Positions 18,644 to 29,872 of a stretch of DNA of 64,000 nucleotides are shown here, piece by piece. The notes beneath the pieces are model-generated. The model had not been told where the DNA came from and searched no databases. It worked only from the letters and a program-made list of their open reading frames with translations. The stretch spans positions 621,857 to 685,856 of the forward strand of contig PDHQ01000001.1 in the NCBI GenBank assembly GCA_003339415.1, in the 5' to 3' direction. This DNA is from Ophiocordyceps camponoti-saundersi (nom. inval.). Lineage: Eukaryota > Ascomycota > Sordariomycetes > Hypocreales > Ophiocordycipitaceae. The translations under genes and the position numbers were made by a program. The first letter of the stretch is position 1; every line of letters starts with the position of its first letter.

Positions 18644-20768
18644 TCACTCGCTGTCGCTGTCGCCGAATATCGCCCGTAGCAACCCGGCATTGGCCGTGGC
18701 CCCTTCGACGGCCTCGTTCTTGTCAGCATCTATCTTGACCTCTTCCGGCCCAGGCAACAATCCCGAGATGGAGCTGGAAGCCGGCCTTGGGTCTGAACGC
18801 GAGTTCTCCTTGCCAGAGGCCGCGCCCGCTGAACCGTCTTCTGGGGGCTCGTTGTCCGGACGAGCATGCGGCGGTGCCTTGACGTTGAATCGCTTGCATA
18901 GTAGCCTTGTCGGATAGAAATCCTCCACGGTCCGCGTCATGTGGCCAAACATGCCTATGCGTGCCGCTTCCTCTGCCGGGTCCGCTGGCTTTGCCTCTGG
19001 GACTGAGACCGGCTCCGCGTCGCTCGCGGCACGACTGCCAGACGGACCAGAGGAGCTGCTGGCCTTCGAAGTCGTGAAGCGCGAGGCCATGAACCCCGTC
19101 ATCGGCTTGAATATCCGTGCGCAGTTTCTGAACTCGTGCATCTCCTGCAAAAAGTCCTTGTCGCTCATGCCGTCCGCCTTGCCGGGGAGAGGCAGGCTGG
19201 CATTCAGCTGATGTTCCAGATAGCGCCGGTACCGCATTCTCTTGGGCTCGTCCTCCGAGTATGGTCCTGCCGAAGCACGCGAAAGGGCAGCTGTGGCAGT
19301 GTTGCGGTCCAGCGTGGGAATCTGGTCTGACAGCCATCTTTGCCGCTCTTCGCCTGTCATGGCGTCCTGCACTGGCGCCTCGTCTCCCGCGGGAGGCAGA
19401 TCACTCCTTCCCGACGCCGCCACGAGCTTCTCACGCGCCGATTTGGATAGATAGTCGAAGACGGATTTGCCGGGCAAGGCAGCTTCACCTAATATTGCTG
19501 CTCTTGACGAGGGGTTCAGACTTGAGGCCTTGGCCGCGTCCGCCGTCGACGCAAACTGCGTAGAATCGACTGCTGTCGCGGCATCCTTTGCTGACTTCCA
19601 TCCCGCAGGCACAGGCGGAGGAGCGTATTGGGCGAGAAGGGAGCCCAAATCCTCCGCGAGCTTGGCGAATTCGAATCCGTCTAGGGGCAAACGTCCATCA
19701 TGACACCGACGCAGGCAACCGCCGGCTCTTGCCACCTTGGGGACAAACTTTGGTGCGTTCGCAAGGGCTGGATTGGCGGCGGACGATGCCATCTTCTTGC
19801 CCTTTTTCTTCTTGTTTCCTCCGATCGAGCGATTGTACTTGATCTTAGGCCCAATCTCGTAAGGGTCTTCGTCGTCAGAACCGGTGTCATTGAGGACACC
19901 GACGCCAAATGCACCTTGCCTTGGCCGTGATTTTCCTCGTGCTTCGGTCACCAGGTTCGACCGCTTGGCCCGATTGCCGGCAGTCTCCAACCCAGCAAGG
20001 TCGTCGTCACTGCCGTCGTCATCGTCTGCCTTCTTTCCGTGGCCGAGGGCTTGTAGCCCGACTTCAAACTGGTGACCAAGCCCCTTGCGATCTGCTTTTC
20101 GAGCCAGACGAACCATGGTAGAGTTTTCGGGCGCAAACAGAAACGTCTCCCCGTCAGAAGGGGCAGGTTCCCGACCCAAGTCCAGTCGTGCGGTCCGCCG
20201 AACCTTGGGGCCGATGCCCTGGCCATCTTTCCAGCCCATTCGCCGTAAGAGCTGCGTTCCCATCGTATTTCCCTCCGCCCGGAAAAGTCCTATTAGTCCC
20301 CCGGGACGCGACTGCTGCTGCTGTGCAGATCCACCGAGTGCTGCAAATGCCTGAGATGTGTGTAGTTTCTGCGCTTCGGCCGCGTCTGCAAGGTCCTCTT
20401 CATCCATGTAATCCTCCGCGCGCTGCTGCGCTGGCGTTGGTCCATCTTTGCGGCGGCTTGACCGGCTCGAAACAAAGGTAGACGGAGTCCAGCCCTCCTT
20501 GGAGCCGACGGTGTTGAAGTAGCTGCCAAGAATTCGTGAGCCGCAACACGACTTATCGTCGAGGCTTTACCCACCCAGCGCTCCAGCCTCCCGTGAAGGC
20601 TCCATGTAAGCGCCTCCTTCCCTTTTCATCCCTAGCTTCCTGCTTCCATATAGGCACAAACGAGCCATCGTCGCGAGAATCGGTGTCGTCGGGGAGAGGC
20701 GTGCCGAAAAAGGCATAAGGCGCCGGGCTGTCAGCCTCAAATGTGGCACGGGATCGCTTGTGGGACAT
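18644..20768 (-). CDS. G-patch domain splicing factor, GPATCH1/TGH-like
   Basis: Two exons, complement(18,644-20,522 and 20,575-20,768), give 690 residues; the 52-bp intron has a GTGGGT donor. The family signature is clear: [12 protein letters not shown] and [21 protein letters not shown] near the N-terminus, then [12 protein letters not shown] across the splice junction, MDEEDL at about residue 104, and a G-patch ([20 protein letters not shown]) at about 149-171. Later come [11 protein letters not shown] and a [11 protein letters not shown] segment, as in GPATCH1. Family members associate with the spliceosome, and G-patches recruit and stimulate DEAH helicases, so a nuclear role in pre-mRNA splicing is likely. 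It is shorter than the human protein (about 930 residues), as is usual in fungi. Gln-rich and acidic tracts are disordered. Confidence 0.87.
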
Positions 20769-23076
20769 GGGACCGGCTTGAGGGGAGCGGCATATCCATA
20801 AAGTGTCTGGAAGAGTGGGTGTTCTGCACGCCGATCGGGTTTCCGATGGCAGACTTCGGGTGACGATGCCTACCTTGTAGGTCTACGGATACACGGGCTG
20901 TGGCTTGGCTTCTATAGGATACGTCGGCTTATCGATAAGATACGTGATCTCGAACCGGTCTCTTCCGCCGGCTGACGCAACGGTGCGGGATGGTTGGCAG
21001 GGAATCCAAAGCCTGAGCATGCACGTGTGTGCTGTTTCATTACCTTAGTACTCCGTACACTGGGTGAGTTGCTGGAGCTACTCGCACTTGCTGCGAAAAC
21101 TCTTCACAAACGCCAGTAACAAGACAGATAAGACACGACCGACGTCAGCTTATTTGGCCTGAATACCTGCGAATAATCGTGATCCAGACGTCCAAAGTAG
21201 CCAGCTGGCTAGGTAGCTACGTAGGTATGTAGGTATGTAGGTAGGTAGTAGGCAGGCATAGTCAATCTGTCAGCATAGTGCACCCTTCTAATCCGTAGAA
21301 AGAATTATGACCAAACTTGATGGTCAATGATAAAGTCGGGCGTGTGTGCGGATGAAGAAGAAGCAAGCGTATGGGTGGGACCCCAACGTCATGACGACAA
21401 TGCCGCTATGGATCCTCCGTAAAGACTTGCATAGACTGCCGTGGTCCCGCCTTAGTGACGGGAGGCTATCGTCAAACAACTTATCAGTACCTACTTACGT
21501 GCATGCGGAGATATGAGAAGAACGATCTGTATAAATAGCTACTACGTCCGCACATATACCTTCCTATACAGCATGTATTCACACGTCTGGACATACGGAT
21601 ATGACTGGACGCAAATGTGCATACATACCTATGTATGTATGTATGTATGTATATACCTACCTAGGTAGGATATGGAGGCTCGCTGAGTTGCAGACAGACA
21701 ATAGCGGATAGAGTTCTCGACCAAAGCGGCTATCATCGTTTTGGGGCTCGCGCTGTGCCAAGCAGCGTCGGGACGGCGAAGGCCACCGGTAAGGGAAAAG
21801 AGGGTCCACGCATCGATGCGGCGCACATTTTCTGAAAGTACACACATAAAGTACACAAGTACAGATCCACGGATGCCACTCATGCACAATGAGTATTCGG
21901 GGTCAGATGCATCGTTGCAGGCACGCGCTTCATGTTCCAGTGCCGCTCGACAGTCTGTGTCACCGTAATGCACATCCCTCGAGATGAGGATGAAAGAGCT
22001 CCGGGGAACAGGTAAGACGGGGGTGGTTCGATAACACTGACTGAGGACCATGTCGATCAGGCTAAGTGAAAGGCTAACTTGGGTCGTGGCCGGTAAGGCT
22101 CGACAGCCAGAGAGGAAAAGTCGGACCGCCCTCCCTGAAGTTAGCCGCCCCAGGCCAGCGAAGAATAGTGCCTACCAACCCAGTACCTTCGTACTGGACG
22201 TGCTACTGGACGTGCTGCTGGACGTGCTGCCGGGACTCTGCAGGAAGCAGCCACCCAGCCACATTATAGCCAGGGCGTGCGGCAATGGATGCGTCGCAGG
22301 GCATGACCTCGGAAGCATAGAGCATGGATGGCAGTGCCAGCTTAATTGAGGCGGTTGGGCTTGGCATAGCGATGGCTCGAAACCCCTATTGTTCCTCGCA
22401 TTGAATTCGTATCATGTACGGCCGATGAAAGGCCCAGAAAAAGGGGAGGGGATTGGGGGGGGCGCCGATGAAAAAAGGAGAGAAGTTCGAAGAGGTAAGA
22501 AAGGAGTGAGAAGTAGAAAGAAAACGGGACGTGGCCGAGACGAGGATAGGGCCATCGAGCAAAGGTATCCTGTTCTCTCCCCACTGCTGCTGCCAAGTAT
22601 CGCGAGACGACGTGTACACCAAAAGCCCCGCCAGCTTTTTCCATCCGGTACTTCTCCCCAGATGAGCGTCAAGTAGAGCTACTCGAAGCCACTATTCATC
22701 CAGTCACACGGCCCGTTCCCCTATCCCCCATCAGGCTCTTCTCTCTCTCGCGCGCGCGCGCGCTCTCTCTTCCCGGCGACACTCCTCCGGCGGCCTGCCC
22801 TTGCATCGTCTTGCCTCTTTCGCAGCTTGTCTTTTCGGAAGAGGCGTCCAGATCCATAATTCTTTTTTTCCCTTATTTCTTATGATTTTTCTGACCTGCT
22901 CGCTGGACTAGCAAACCCGTGCGTGCCTCCCCCTTCCCGCTGGTCTGGACGGTTTTTTCCCTTCTACCTTCCTACCTATCGTTGCCTCGCTATCTGCCTC
23001 CCCCAACCCCCTCCTCTTCTTCTTCCTCCCCCTCCTACTCGCCTCCACTCCCCCTTTCCCCTCTTCATCACCCACC

Positions 23077-23077
<1 letters not shown>
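20769..23077. other. Intergenic region between the G-patch gene and kin1 (divergent)
   Basis: About 2.3 kb without a supported gene. Visible are GGTAGGTATG repeats at 21,209-21,252, a (TATG)n run ending in the palindrome CCTACCTAGGTAGG (21,630-21,670), three 12-bp CTGGACGTGCTG units at 22,195-22,235, (CG)n within CTCTCTCGCGCG at 22,740-22,770, and two TACGGATA octamers (20,884 and 21,594). Open frames here lack recognisable features. Confidence 0.6.
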
Positions 23078-23136
<59 letters not shown>

Positions 23137-23180
23137 ACCCCCTTTCCCCCCCTCTACCCCCCCCCCCCCCCCCCCCCCCC
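23078..23180 (+). promoter_or_regulatory. Poly-C tracts in the kin1 leader/promoter
   Basis: A run of 59 C (23,078-23,136) is followed by C-rich DNA and a second run of 24 C (23,157-23,180), ending 91 bp before the kin1 start codon. The sense strand is C-rich. Length in the assembly may be approximate, because such runs are hard to sequence. Confidence 0.7.
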
Positions 23181-23270
23181 TTTCCCTCTCCCCCTTCCTA
23201 AGAGGAAAAAAAAAATACGCAAAATCTCCATAAACACTCCTCTCTTCGCAGAGGCTTAGCTGCGCTCGCC

Positions 23271-26200
23271 ATGACGACTGCGGCCCCCCCGGCGGATTTT
23301 CATCATTCGCCTCGAGTGGCGGCCCCATCCCGGTCCTACTCAGCGCGCTCCTCCCGCCCCCCGCCTGCGGCCTCCGCGGGCGCTGCCACTACCGTCTCAG
23401 CCCGCCCGCCGTCCAGACACTCTCCCACCACATCTCCTCCATCGTCTAGCCACAACAGTTCCCACCATCAGAACCATCATCAACGCCGCTCGTCAGGCCA
23501 TCCAGTCCAAGACATAATTCCCCATAATAACTACGAGACCTCGCGCTTAACTTCCTCTTCCAAACGCAGCCCAAGCCGAGACCGAGATCGCCCGCCGCCC
23601 CCGTCCAGGGGCACCGATGACGAGTCCCCCCGACCATCGCATCGTCGGAGCAGCACGCGCTCCAACCATCGCCGTCATCGCTCTCAACCCCAGACTGACA
23701 TGCCTCCGTCCGCCCTGCCGGCTAACGGCAGCCCTTCCGCCTCTCCCCATGTCGGCGCTCATGAAGCGCCTCAGATGCAGCCGCCGCCGCCGCAGCAGCC
23801 CGTCGCCGCCAAGCCCACCAGGTCGCGCACCACCATTCCCACTCCATCCGGCAAATGGATCCTCGGCAAGACCATCGGCGCCGGGAGCATGGGCAAGGTG
23901 AAGCTGGCCCGCAAGGAAGATGGCAGCGAACAGGTCTGTCCAAATCCTTCATCGGCCGTCTCCCCCTCTCGTCGGCGCCCTCTAACCTGCGCCTCCCCCC
24001 CCCCTCGTAGGTCGCCTGCAAAATCGTCCCCCGCGGTTCGACCGAGGACGGCCATCAGAGCCGTGCCGACAAGGAGCGAGCAGACCAGTCCAAGGAAATC
24101 CGTACCGCCCGCGAGGCTGCCATCGTCACGCTCCTTCACCACCCTCACATTTGCGGCATGCGCGACGTCGTCCGCACGAATTACCATTGGTATATGCTTT
24201 TTGAATACGTCAACGGCGGCCAGATGCTTGATTATATCATATCCCACGGCAAGCTCAAGGAGAAGCAAGCTCGCAAGTTTAGCCGTCAGATTGCGAGTGC
24301 ACTCGATTACTGCCACCGCAATAGCATCGTCCATCGAGACCTCAAGATCGAAAACATTCTCATTAGCAAAACGGGCGACATCAAGATCATCGACTTTGGC
24401 CTGAGCAATCTTTTTGCTCCTCGTAGCCACCTCAAGACCTTTTGTGGCAGCCTCTATTTTGCTGCTCCCGAACTTTTACAGGCGAGAGCCTACACCGGTC
24501 CCGAGGTCGATGTCTGGAGTTTTGGCATTGTACTCTACGTCCTCGTCTGCGGTAAGGTGCCGTTCGACGACCAAAGCATGCCGGCCCTACACGCCAAGAT
24601 TAAGAAGGGACTGGTCGAGTATCCCAGCTGGCTATCCAGCGGTATGTGCATCGTGCCCGCCTCTCTGCCGTCGCTGACCTGAAGCGCCGCTGCTCCTCGT
24701 GCAGAGTGCAAGCATCTCATGTCCAGAATGCTGGTGACCGACCCCAAGCAGCGCGCAACGATGCAGGAGGTCATGACCCATCCTTGGATGATCAAAGGCT
24801 TCAACACCCCTCCCGAAAACTACCTCCCGGCCCGCGAGCCCTTGTCGCATCCTTTGAACTCGGACGTCATTCACGCGATGCAAGGCTTCAATTTTGGTTC
24901 TCCTGAGAGTATCAAGGCCCAGCTATCCAACATTATCGATTCCGAAGAGTACCAACAGGCCGTCAAGACATATTTGAGAGAAAAGGAGGTTCCACAACCG
25001 ACCAAGGACACGGAGAAGCGCAGGGGATTTGGATTCGATTTCTATAAGCGTCGAAGTTCTGGCAATAGCCGAGACACCCTCATGGCCATGAGTTCCGAGG
25101 CCTTGCAGCTTGGTTCTGACCCTCTGTACGCCTTCAGTCCGCTGCTCTCCATATACTATCTCGTCAAAGAGAAACAGGAGCGCGAGCAGGGCGACTCGTC
25201 GTCCCCGCATCCGGGCTCCGCGTCGCGCGAGAAGGAGAGAGAGAAAGAGCGGGAGCGGGAGCGGGAGCGGGAGAGAGAGCGAGATCGCGAACAGCGAGAC
25301 AAGAGCGCCGCCGAGGCCGCGATGCACGGGCTCTCTCCCCCTCAGGCCGCCGTCACCAACTCAGCCGCCTACGAAATGCCTGGCGAAACGCCGACAGGTG
25401 GACGGACCAGGCCGCGGGCTCGCACTCATGGCGAGGACGACGCTACGGATGTCGTCAAGCACGCTCATCAGCATCACCATCAGCCACAGCCCCCGCTTCC
25501 ACCGCCTCCGCAGCCGCTGCCGGAGTCCAGGTCAGGCCAACTTCAGAGAAAGGAGAGCGCGGCGGCGGGTTTGCTGCGCCGGTTCAGCACCCGTAAGCGC
25601 CGGGACTCGGAGAGGCCTGACAAAGAAGGGCGTCCTCATCCACCCACGGTGCAGGTACACTCTCCCGCCGATGCGCCGGCTCCGATCAGCCCGAAGAAAA
25701 GCTTTAGCATTCGTCGTGGTCGGCAGAGTCGGGACGACCCCAATCATCCGGCTCCGGGGCTCCGCTCGGCGGGAAGCCACTCACAGCACCACGAGCTGCT
25801 CAGTCCGCCTCTTTCGGCAACTACCCCGGGGACGACTGGGACATCAGGGCTGGGCCGGTCGACCAGTGTCAACTCGGCCGAAATTCGGCGGCCTCGAGGT
25901 TCCGGCTCCGATGGCGCTGCCAAGGAGCCTCCGGTGACGAGCGGCTCCGATCAGTCGATCGCTCGCGAGAACCGGAGACTGACGCAGCAGAGGAGCCACG
26001 GGCACTCCAAGTCGGTCAGCATGAGGGCCAAGTCGCTGGGTCATGCCCGGCGAGAGAGCATTCAGCGTCGGCGGCTAAGGAGAGATGGGGTCCAGGGGCC
26101 TGGCGTCCCGGAGGAGACGGACCCCGAACAGGAACAGAGCGGCGTGTCAACCGAAAGACTCGACAGCTCAGACCTGGCCAAGCCCGTATTTCTGAAGGGT

Positions 26201-26770
26201 CTCTTCAGCGTTTCGACGACGTCGGGCAAGTCGGTGCCAGCCATTCGAGCCGACATCAGGCGGGTGTTGCGGCAGCTGAACGTGGACTTTACCGAGATCA
26301 AAGGGGGCTTTAGCTGCAGCCACTCGCCCAGCATTGACCTGAACCGGGTTCAAGATCTTCCCAACAGCCCGGTGCAGACGCCTGGCCACCGGCGTCGCTT
26401 TAGCATCGGCGGCCTGATGCGCGGGGACGATCGAGACCGGGACGAGGGCCGAGACGCGGACCGCGAGCGGGATCGCCCTCCCACAACCCCTCGTACGCCC
26501 GGGCGATCGGACAGGGATCGAAGCTTCTCCAATTCGGAGGCTTCGGTGGACAGCATACCCCGCCGTAATGGAGTTCCACGACGGGCACCCGGCGAGACGA
26601 GCACGCAGGTGCAGAGCGACCTTGGAGGAAGCATGGTCATGGACTTTGAAATCTTCATCGTCAAGGTGCCACTCCTATCTCTGCACGGCGTCCAGTTCAA
26701 GCGCATGACGGGCAATACGTGGCAGTACAAGAACATGGCGGACCAGATTCTACGAGAGCTCAGGCTATAG
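23271..26770 (+). CDS. kin1: Kin1/Kin2-family (MARK-like) Ser/Thr protein kinase
   Basis: Three exons (23,271-23,933; 24,011-24,641; 24,705-26,770) encode 1,119 residues. The first 190 are Pro/Ser/Arg-rich. The kinase domain starts at about 194 ([15 protein letters not shown]), with the ATP lysine in VACK (about 225), HRDLKIEN (about 329), DFGLS (about 348), a T-loop [11 protein letters not shown] and DVWSFG. After it come a basic Ser-rich linker, an (ER)n charged stretch (25,225-25,310) and, at the extreme C-terminus, a KA1-type domain ([20 protein letters not shown]...) that binds acidic phospholipids. Yeast Kin1/Kin2 act at the plasma membrane in exocytosis and ER-stress mRNA targeting; fission yeast Kin1 controls polarity and septation. 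Intron sites are standard (GTCTGT and GTATGT donors). Confidence 0.92.
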
Positions 26771-27744
26771 GCACCGGGAGTCTGCGCCCATGCCTGAGGG
26801 ATATATTTTGGAGGAAGGCAAGGGGGTCCCCGCGAAGGCCGGCTCTGGGCCAGACACGTTGCATTGTGGGAAGCGATCTTTTCTCTTCAACATTCTTGTT
26901 TCTCTTTTTCTTTCCCTTCCGCTTGTTCCATACTTGACTCTTCCTAGGACGGAACGACTGTACCAAGCGGTATCAGCGGTCGAATCGTTATCGGACGAAA
27001 TAACACAGGCAGGGGGCGCCGTGTTTGTATAGCCCATTGGGATGCGTGTAATCGTGCGCAACAGTATGTAGCATTTGAGCAGATATGTAGGTATGCATTG
27101 TGTACATACGTACACATACGCGCAGTCTCGGCTGTTTGGGTTATGATGAGCTGCTGGAGCGACAGGTGACTTTTCAATGGTAGAAACTGCTGGCCGTGGG
27201 CGGTGGACGAGGCTGAAAGCTTGCCGGTCTGCCTCGCCGCTGGCTGAGCGAGGTTGGAGGCCGTTGGGTGCTCTTTACGTAATCCGGCATGACACTACGT
27301 AATCCATCATGATCCGATCGAGACTAGCGTTCCTGCCTCCGGGCCGCCGCCGCCGCGGCTCCAGGCGGTCGGGGGGGGGTAGATCTGCCATTCGTTCGGC
27401 TCGCACCTCTCCCACAAACCTCTCAGAAGCTCAACCGCGTCTCGAAAGCTCTGCAATCCCTTGCCCAACTCTCCCTTTTCAACGCGAAATCGGGCTTTGT
27501 TTTTCTTTGCATATTTTCGTTGTTGTCTCGGGTTTTTCTTTGCGCCTCGCTTCGCCGCCTCGTCCTGCCGCCTGCCTCGTCCTGCTGCCTGCCTCGTCCT
27601 GCTGCCTGCCTCGTCGCGGCGCCGCCTCGTCGTGTCCGTCTGCGAGTGTCCTCAAGTTCGGACTCGTATGCAGCCGCCGCTTACCACGTCTTCTACTCTC
27701 AAACTTCTTTCGTCGCCAATAGGAAAGCCGCAGTCGAGCACGTC
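26771..27744. other. Intergenic, kin1 terminator side and caf40 promoter
   Basis: No gene is supported. The right half holds an imperfect 17-bp repeat (CTGCCTCGTCCTG, three to four copies at 27,565-27,612) in what is probably the caf40 leader. Short ATG-initiated frames precede the caf40 start. Confidence 0.55.
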
Positions 27745-28977
27745 ATGATCCCCTCAGCACACGTCTACGGACACCACCATCCGTTCCAGGGAGGCGACTC
27801 TCCTTGGCTTCACCACCAGCCCGGCCACCACCAGCCCAGCCATCAGAGTCTCGCTTCCGCCGCTCAGCAGCATCAGCACCAACAGGCGCAGCATCAACAT
27901 TTCGGATGCATGACGGGAAATCACTCTGCCGGCATCGCGGCAGCTCACGCACAGGACACGGCCCACGAAACCATTTCCGAGGAGAACCGACGGACTATGG
28001 CCTTCATAGCCGACCTGCTCAACGAGAACACCCGTGAGGCCGCCCTCTTGGAACTTAGCAAGAAGCGAGAGCAGGTCCCGGAGCTCGCCCTCATATTGTG
28101 GCATTCTTTCGGTATGCTCCCCGCCCTCGTCCGCCTCGCCCGTTACTGACTTGCTGCAGGTGTCATGACGTCTCTCTTGCAAGAGATCATCTCTGTCTAC
28201 ACTCTTCTGAATCCTTCCCAGCTCACCGCCGCCGCCTCCAACAGAGTCTGTAACGCCTTGGCACTGTTGCAGTGCGTGGCTTCGCACAATGACACTCGCG
28301 CCCTGTTCCTCAACGGTAAGATGGCACTTTCCCTTGGCTCACCCTGCACCGGCTGACGTACTTGTCGCCAGCGCACATTCCTCTGTTCCTCTATCCCTTC
28401 CTCAACACGACGTCCAAGTCACGACCGTTCGAATACCTGCGCTTGACGAGCCTTGGCGTCATCGGTGCCCTCGTGAAGAACGACTCATCCGATGTCATCA
28501 ATTTCCTTCTTACCACCGAAATCATTCCACTTTGCCTCCGCATCATGGAAACGGGCTCAGAGCTGAGCAAGACGGTTGCCATTTTTATTGTGCAGAAGAT
28601 TCTCCTCGACGACAATGGTCTCAACTACATCTGCGCCACGTACGAGCGCTTCTACGCCGTTGGTACCGTCCTGAGCAATATGGTCGCCCAGCTTGTCGAG
28701 TCCCAGACGGCGCGACTCCTCAAGCATGTTGTTCGATGCTTTCTCCGGTAAGTCTGGAATTGAGAGCACCGATTGATTGAATACGCTGACAATATACAGG
28801 CTCAGTGACAACGCTAGGGCCCGCGAAGCATTGCGACAGTGTCTGCCCGAACCTCTCCGAGATGCCACCTTTTCGTCGGTTCTCCGGGATGACGCGGCGA
28901 CCAAAAGGTGTCTCGCACAGTTGCTGATCAACCTGTCCGATAATGTCGTCGACCCGGGGGCTCAGTCCAACATGTGA
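27745..28977 (+). CDS. caf40: Caf40/Rcd1/CNOT9 subunit of the CCR4-NOT complex
   Basis: Four exons (27,745-28,111; 28,160-28,315; 28,372-28,747; 28,800-28,977) give 358 residues. A His/Gln-rich, probably disordered leader of about 75 residues precedes the Rcd1 armadillo-repeat domain, recognised by [55 protein letters not shown] and [16 protein letters not shown]9 binds NOT1 and, through grooves on its surface, Trp- or Arg-containing peptides of mRNA-decay factors, so the product acts in cytoplasmic deadenylation. All splice sites are GT-AG and keep frame. The start at 27,745 was chosen because it opens a frame ending in the conserved domain and upstream frames differ; no alternative in-frame start is nearer the domain. 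Confidence 0.93.
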
Positions 28978-29872
28978 TTTCATACGACCGTGTGCTCAAC
29001 TCACAAGACGATAACCTCAGCCGACCTTGAGCTCCCGCACACAAGAGACCGACTTTAAAAAAAAAAAAAACTTGGTTATTGTTGATACCCGCGCAGCCGG
29101 CTGGGGTCCGTCCAGCGCTCACAACATCACGGCTCACAAGGTGTTGCTGTTCATCCCGGATTGCCTCGGGCAGCGTTCCATTTTTACAGTCTTCATTTTG
29201 TCCCCCGTGTCTACATCTCTACTTCCTCTGGGCGAGAGCGATGGTTTTCCTTTTCTGTCACAAACTGCATTTCTGACCCACGAAAGAAAAAGGCACTATG
29301 AAAGGGGAGTAACGGTTTTCGAGATATCATGGCCGGCATGTAAAGATCAAAAACTCGACGAGAGGGAAGGAAAGGGTGCATGATTCCACTGCATTCATTT
29401 AGACGGATTGGCTGATCATCTCGTGGAACCGGTTAAGGTGCCAGAGGGATGTTTCTGTTGTTAGTTGGGGGGGGGTTTGGTTGGCGGAGAGGACGATGGC
29501 GGAGGAAGAAAACGGTTGTGCATTACAGGCGGCGACGGAGACGAAGGAACGTTGACTGTAAGTATAATTGAAGTCGGTCATGTGTATTGAACTTGTTGTA
29601 TGAATGAATGGCAGTCTTTATACCCAGCTATCGTGTCGTATCGTGACGTGACGTGACGTGACGTGACCGGAATTCTGTACTTTGGGCGCCGCTTTGGAAG
29701 CACGTGTGACGTGCCCACCCATCGACTACTTCACTTCCCTACCCTACATACAAATCGCCATCGATAAGGTTCCTGGTTCTGTGCATCACTGAAGTGTATG
29801 TACATTCATACACAGATATCACGAAGCCGGATCTCCCTTGACGATGCAGACCGATAGCCGGCAGCTGGGCCC
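28978..29872. other. Intergenic between caf40 and mdm1
   Basis: No gene is supported. A 10-G run lies at about 29,465 and a tandem GTGAC repeat at 29,643-29,667 (listed separately). The right end forms the mdm1 promoter. Confidence 0.55.
29643..29667. promoter_or_regulatory. Tandem (GTGAC)5, TGACG half-sites upstream of mdm1
   Basis: Five perfect head-to-tail copies of the pentamer sit 206-230 bp before the mdm1 start. Each junction makes TGACGTGA, which contains the TGACG half-site of bZIP (CREB/ATF-type) factors. Binding is an inference. Confidence 0.4.

Noticed and set aside
22908..23328. Poly-Gly and poly-Pro frames around the C runs before kin1
   Set aside because: Translation of homopolymer DNA.
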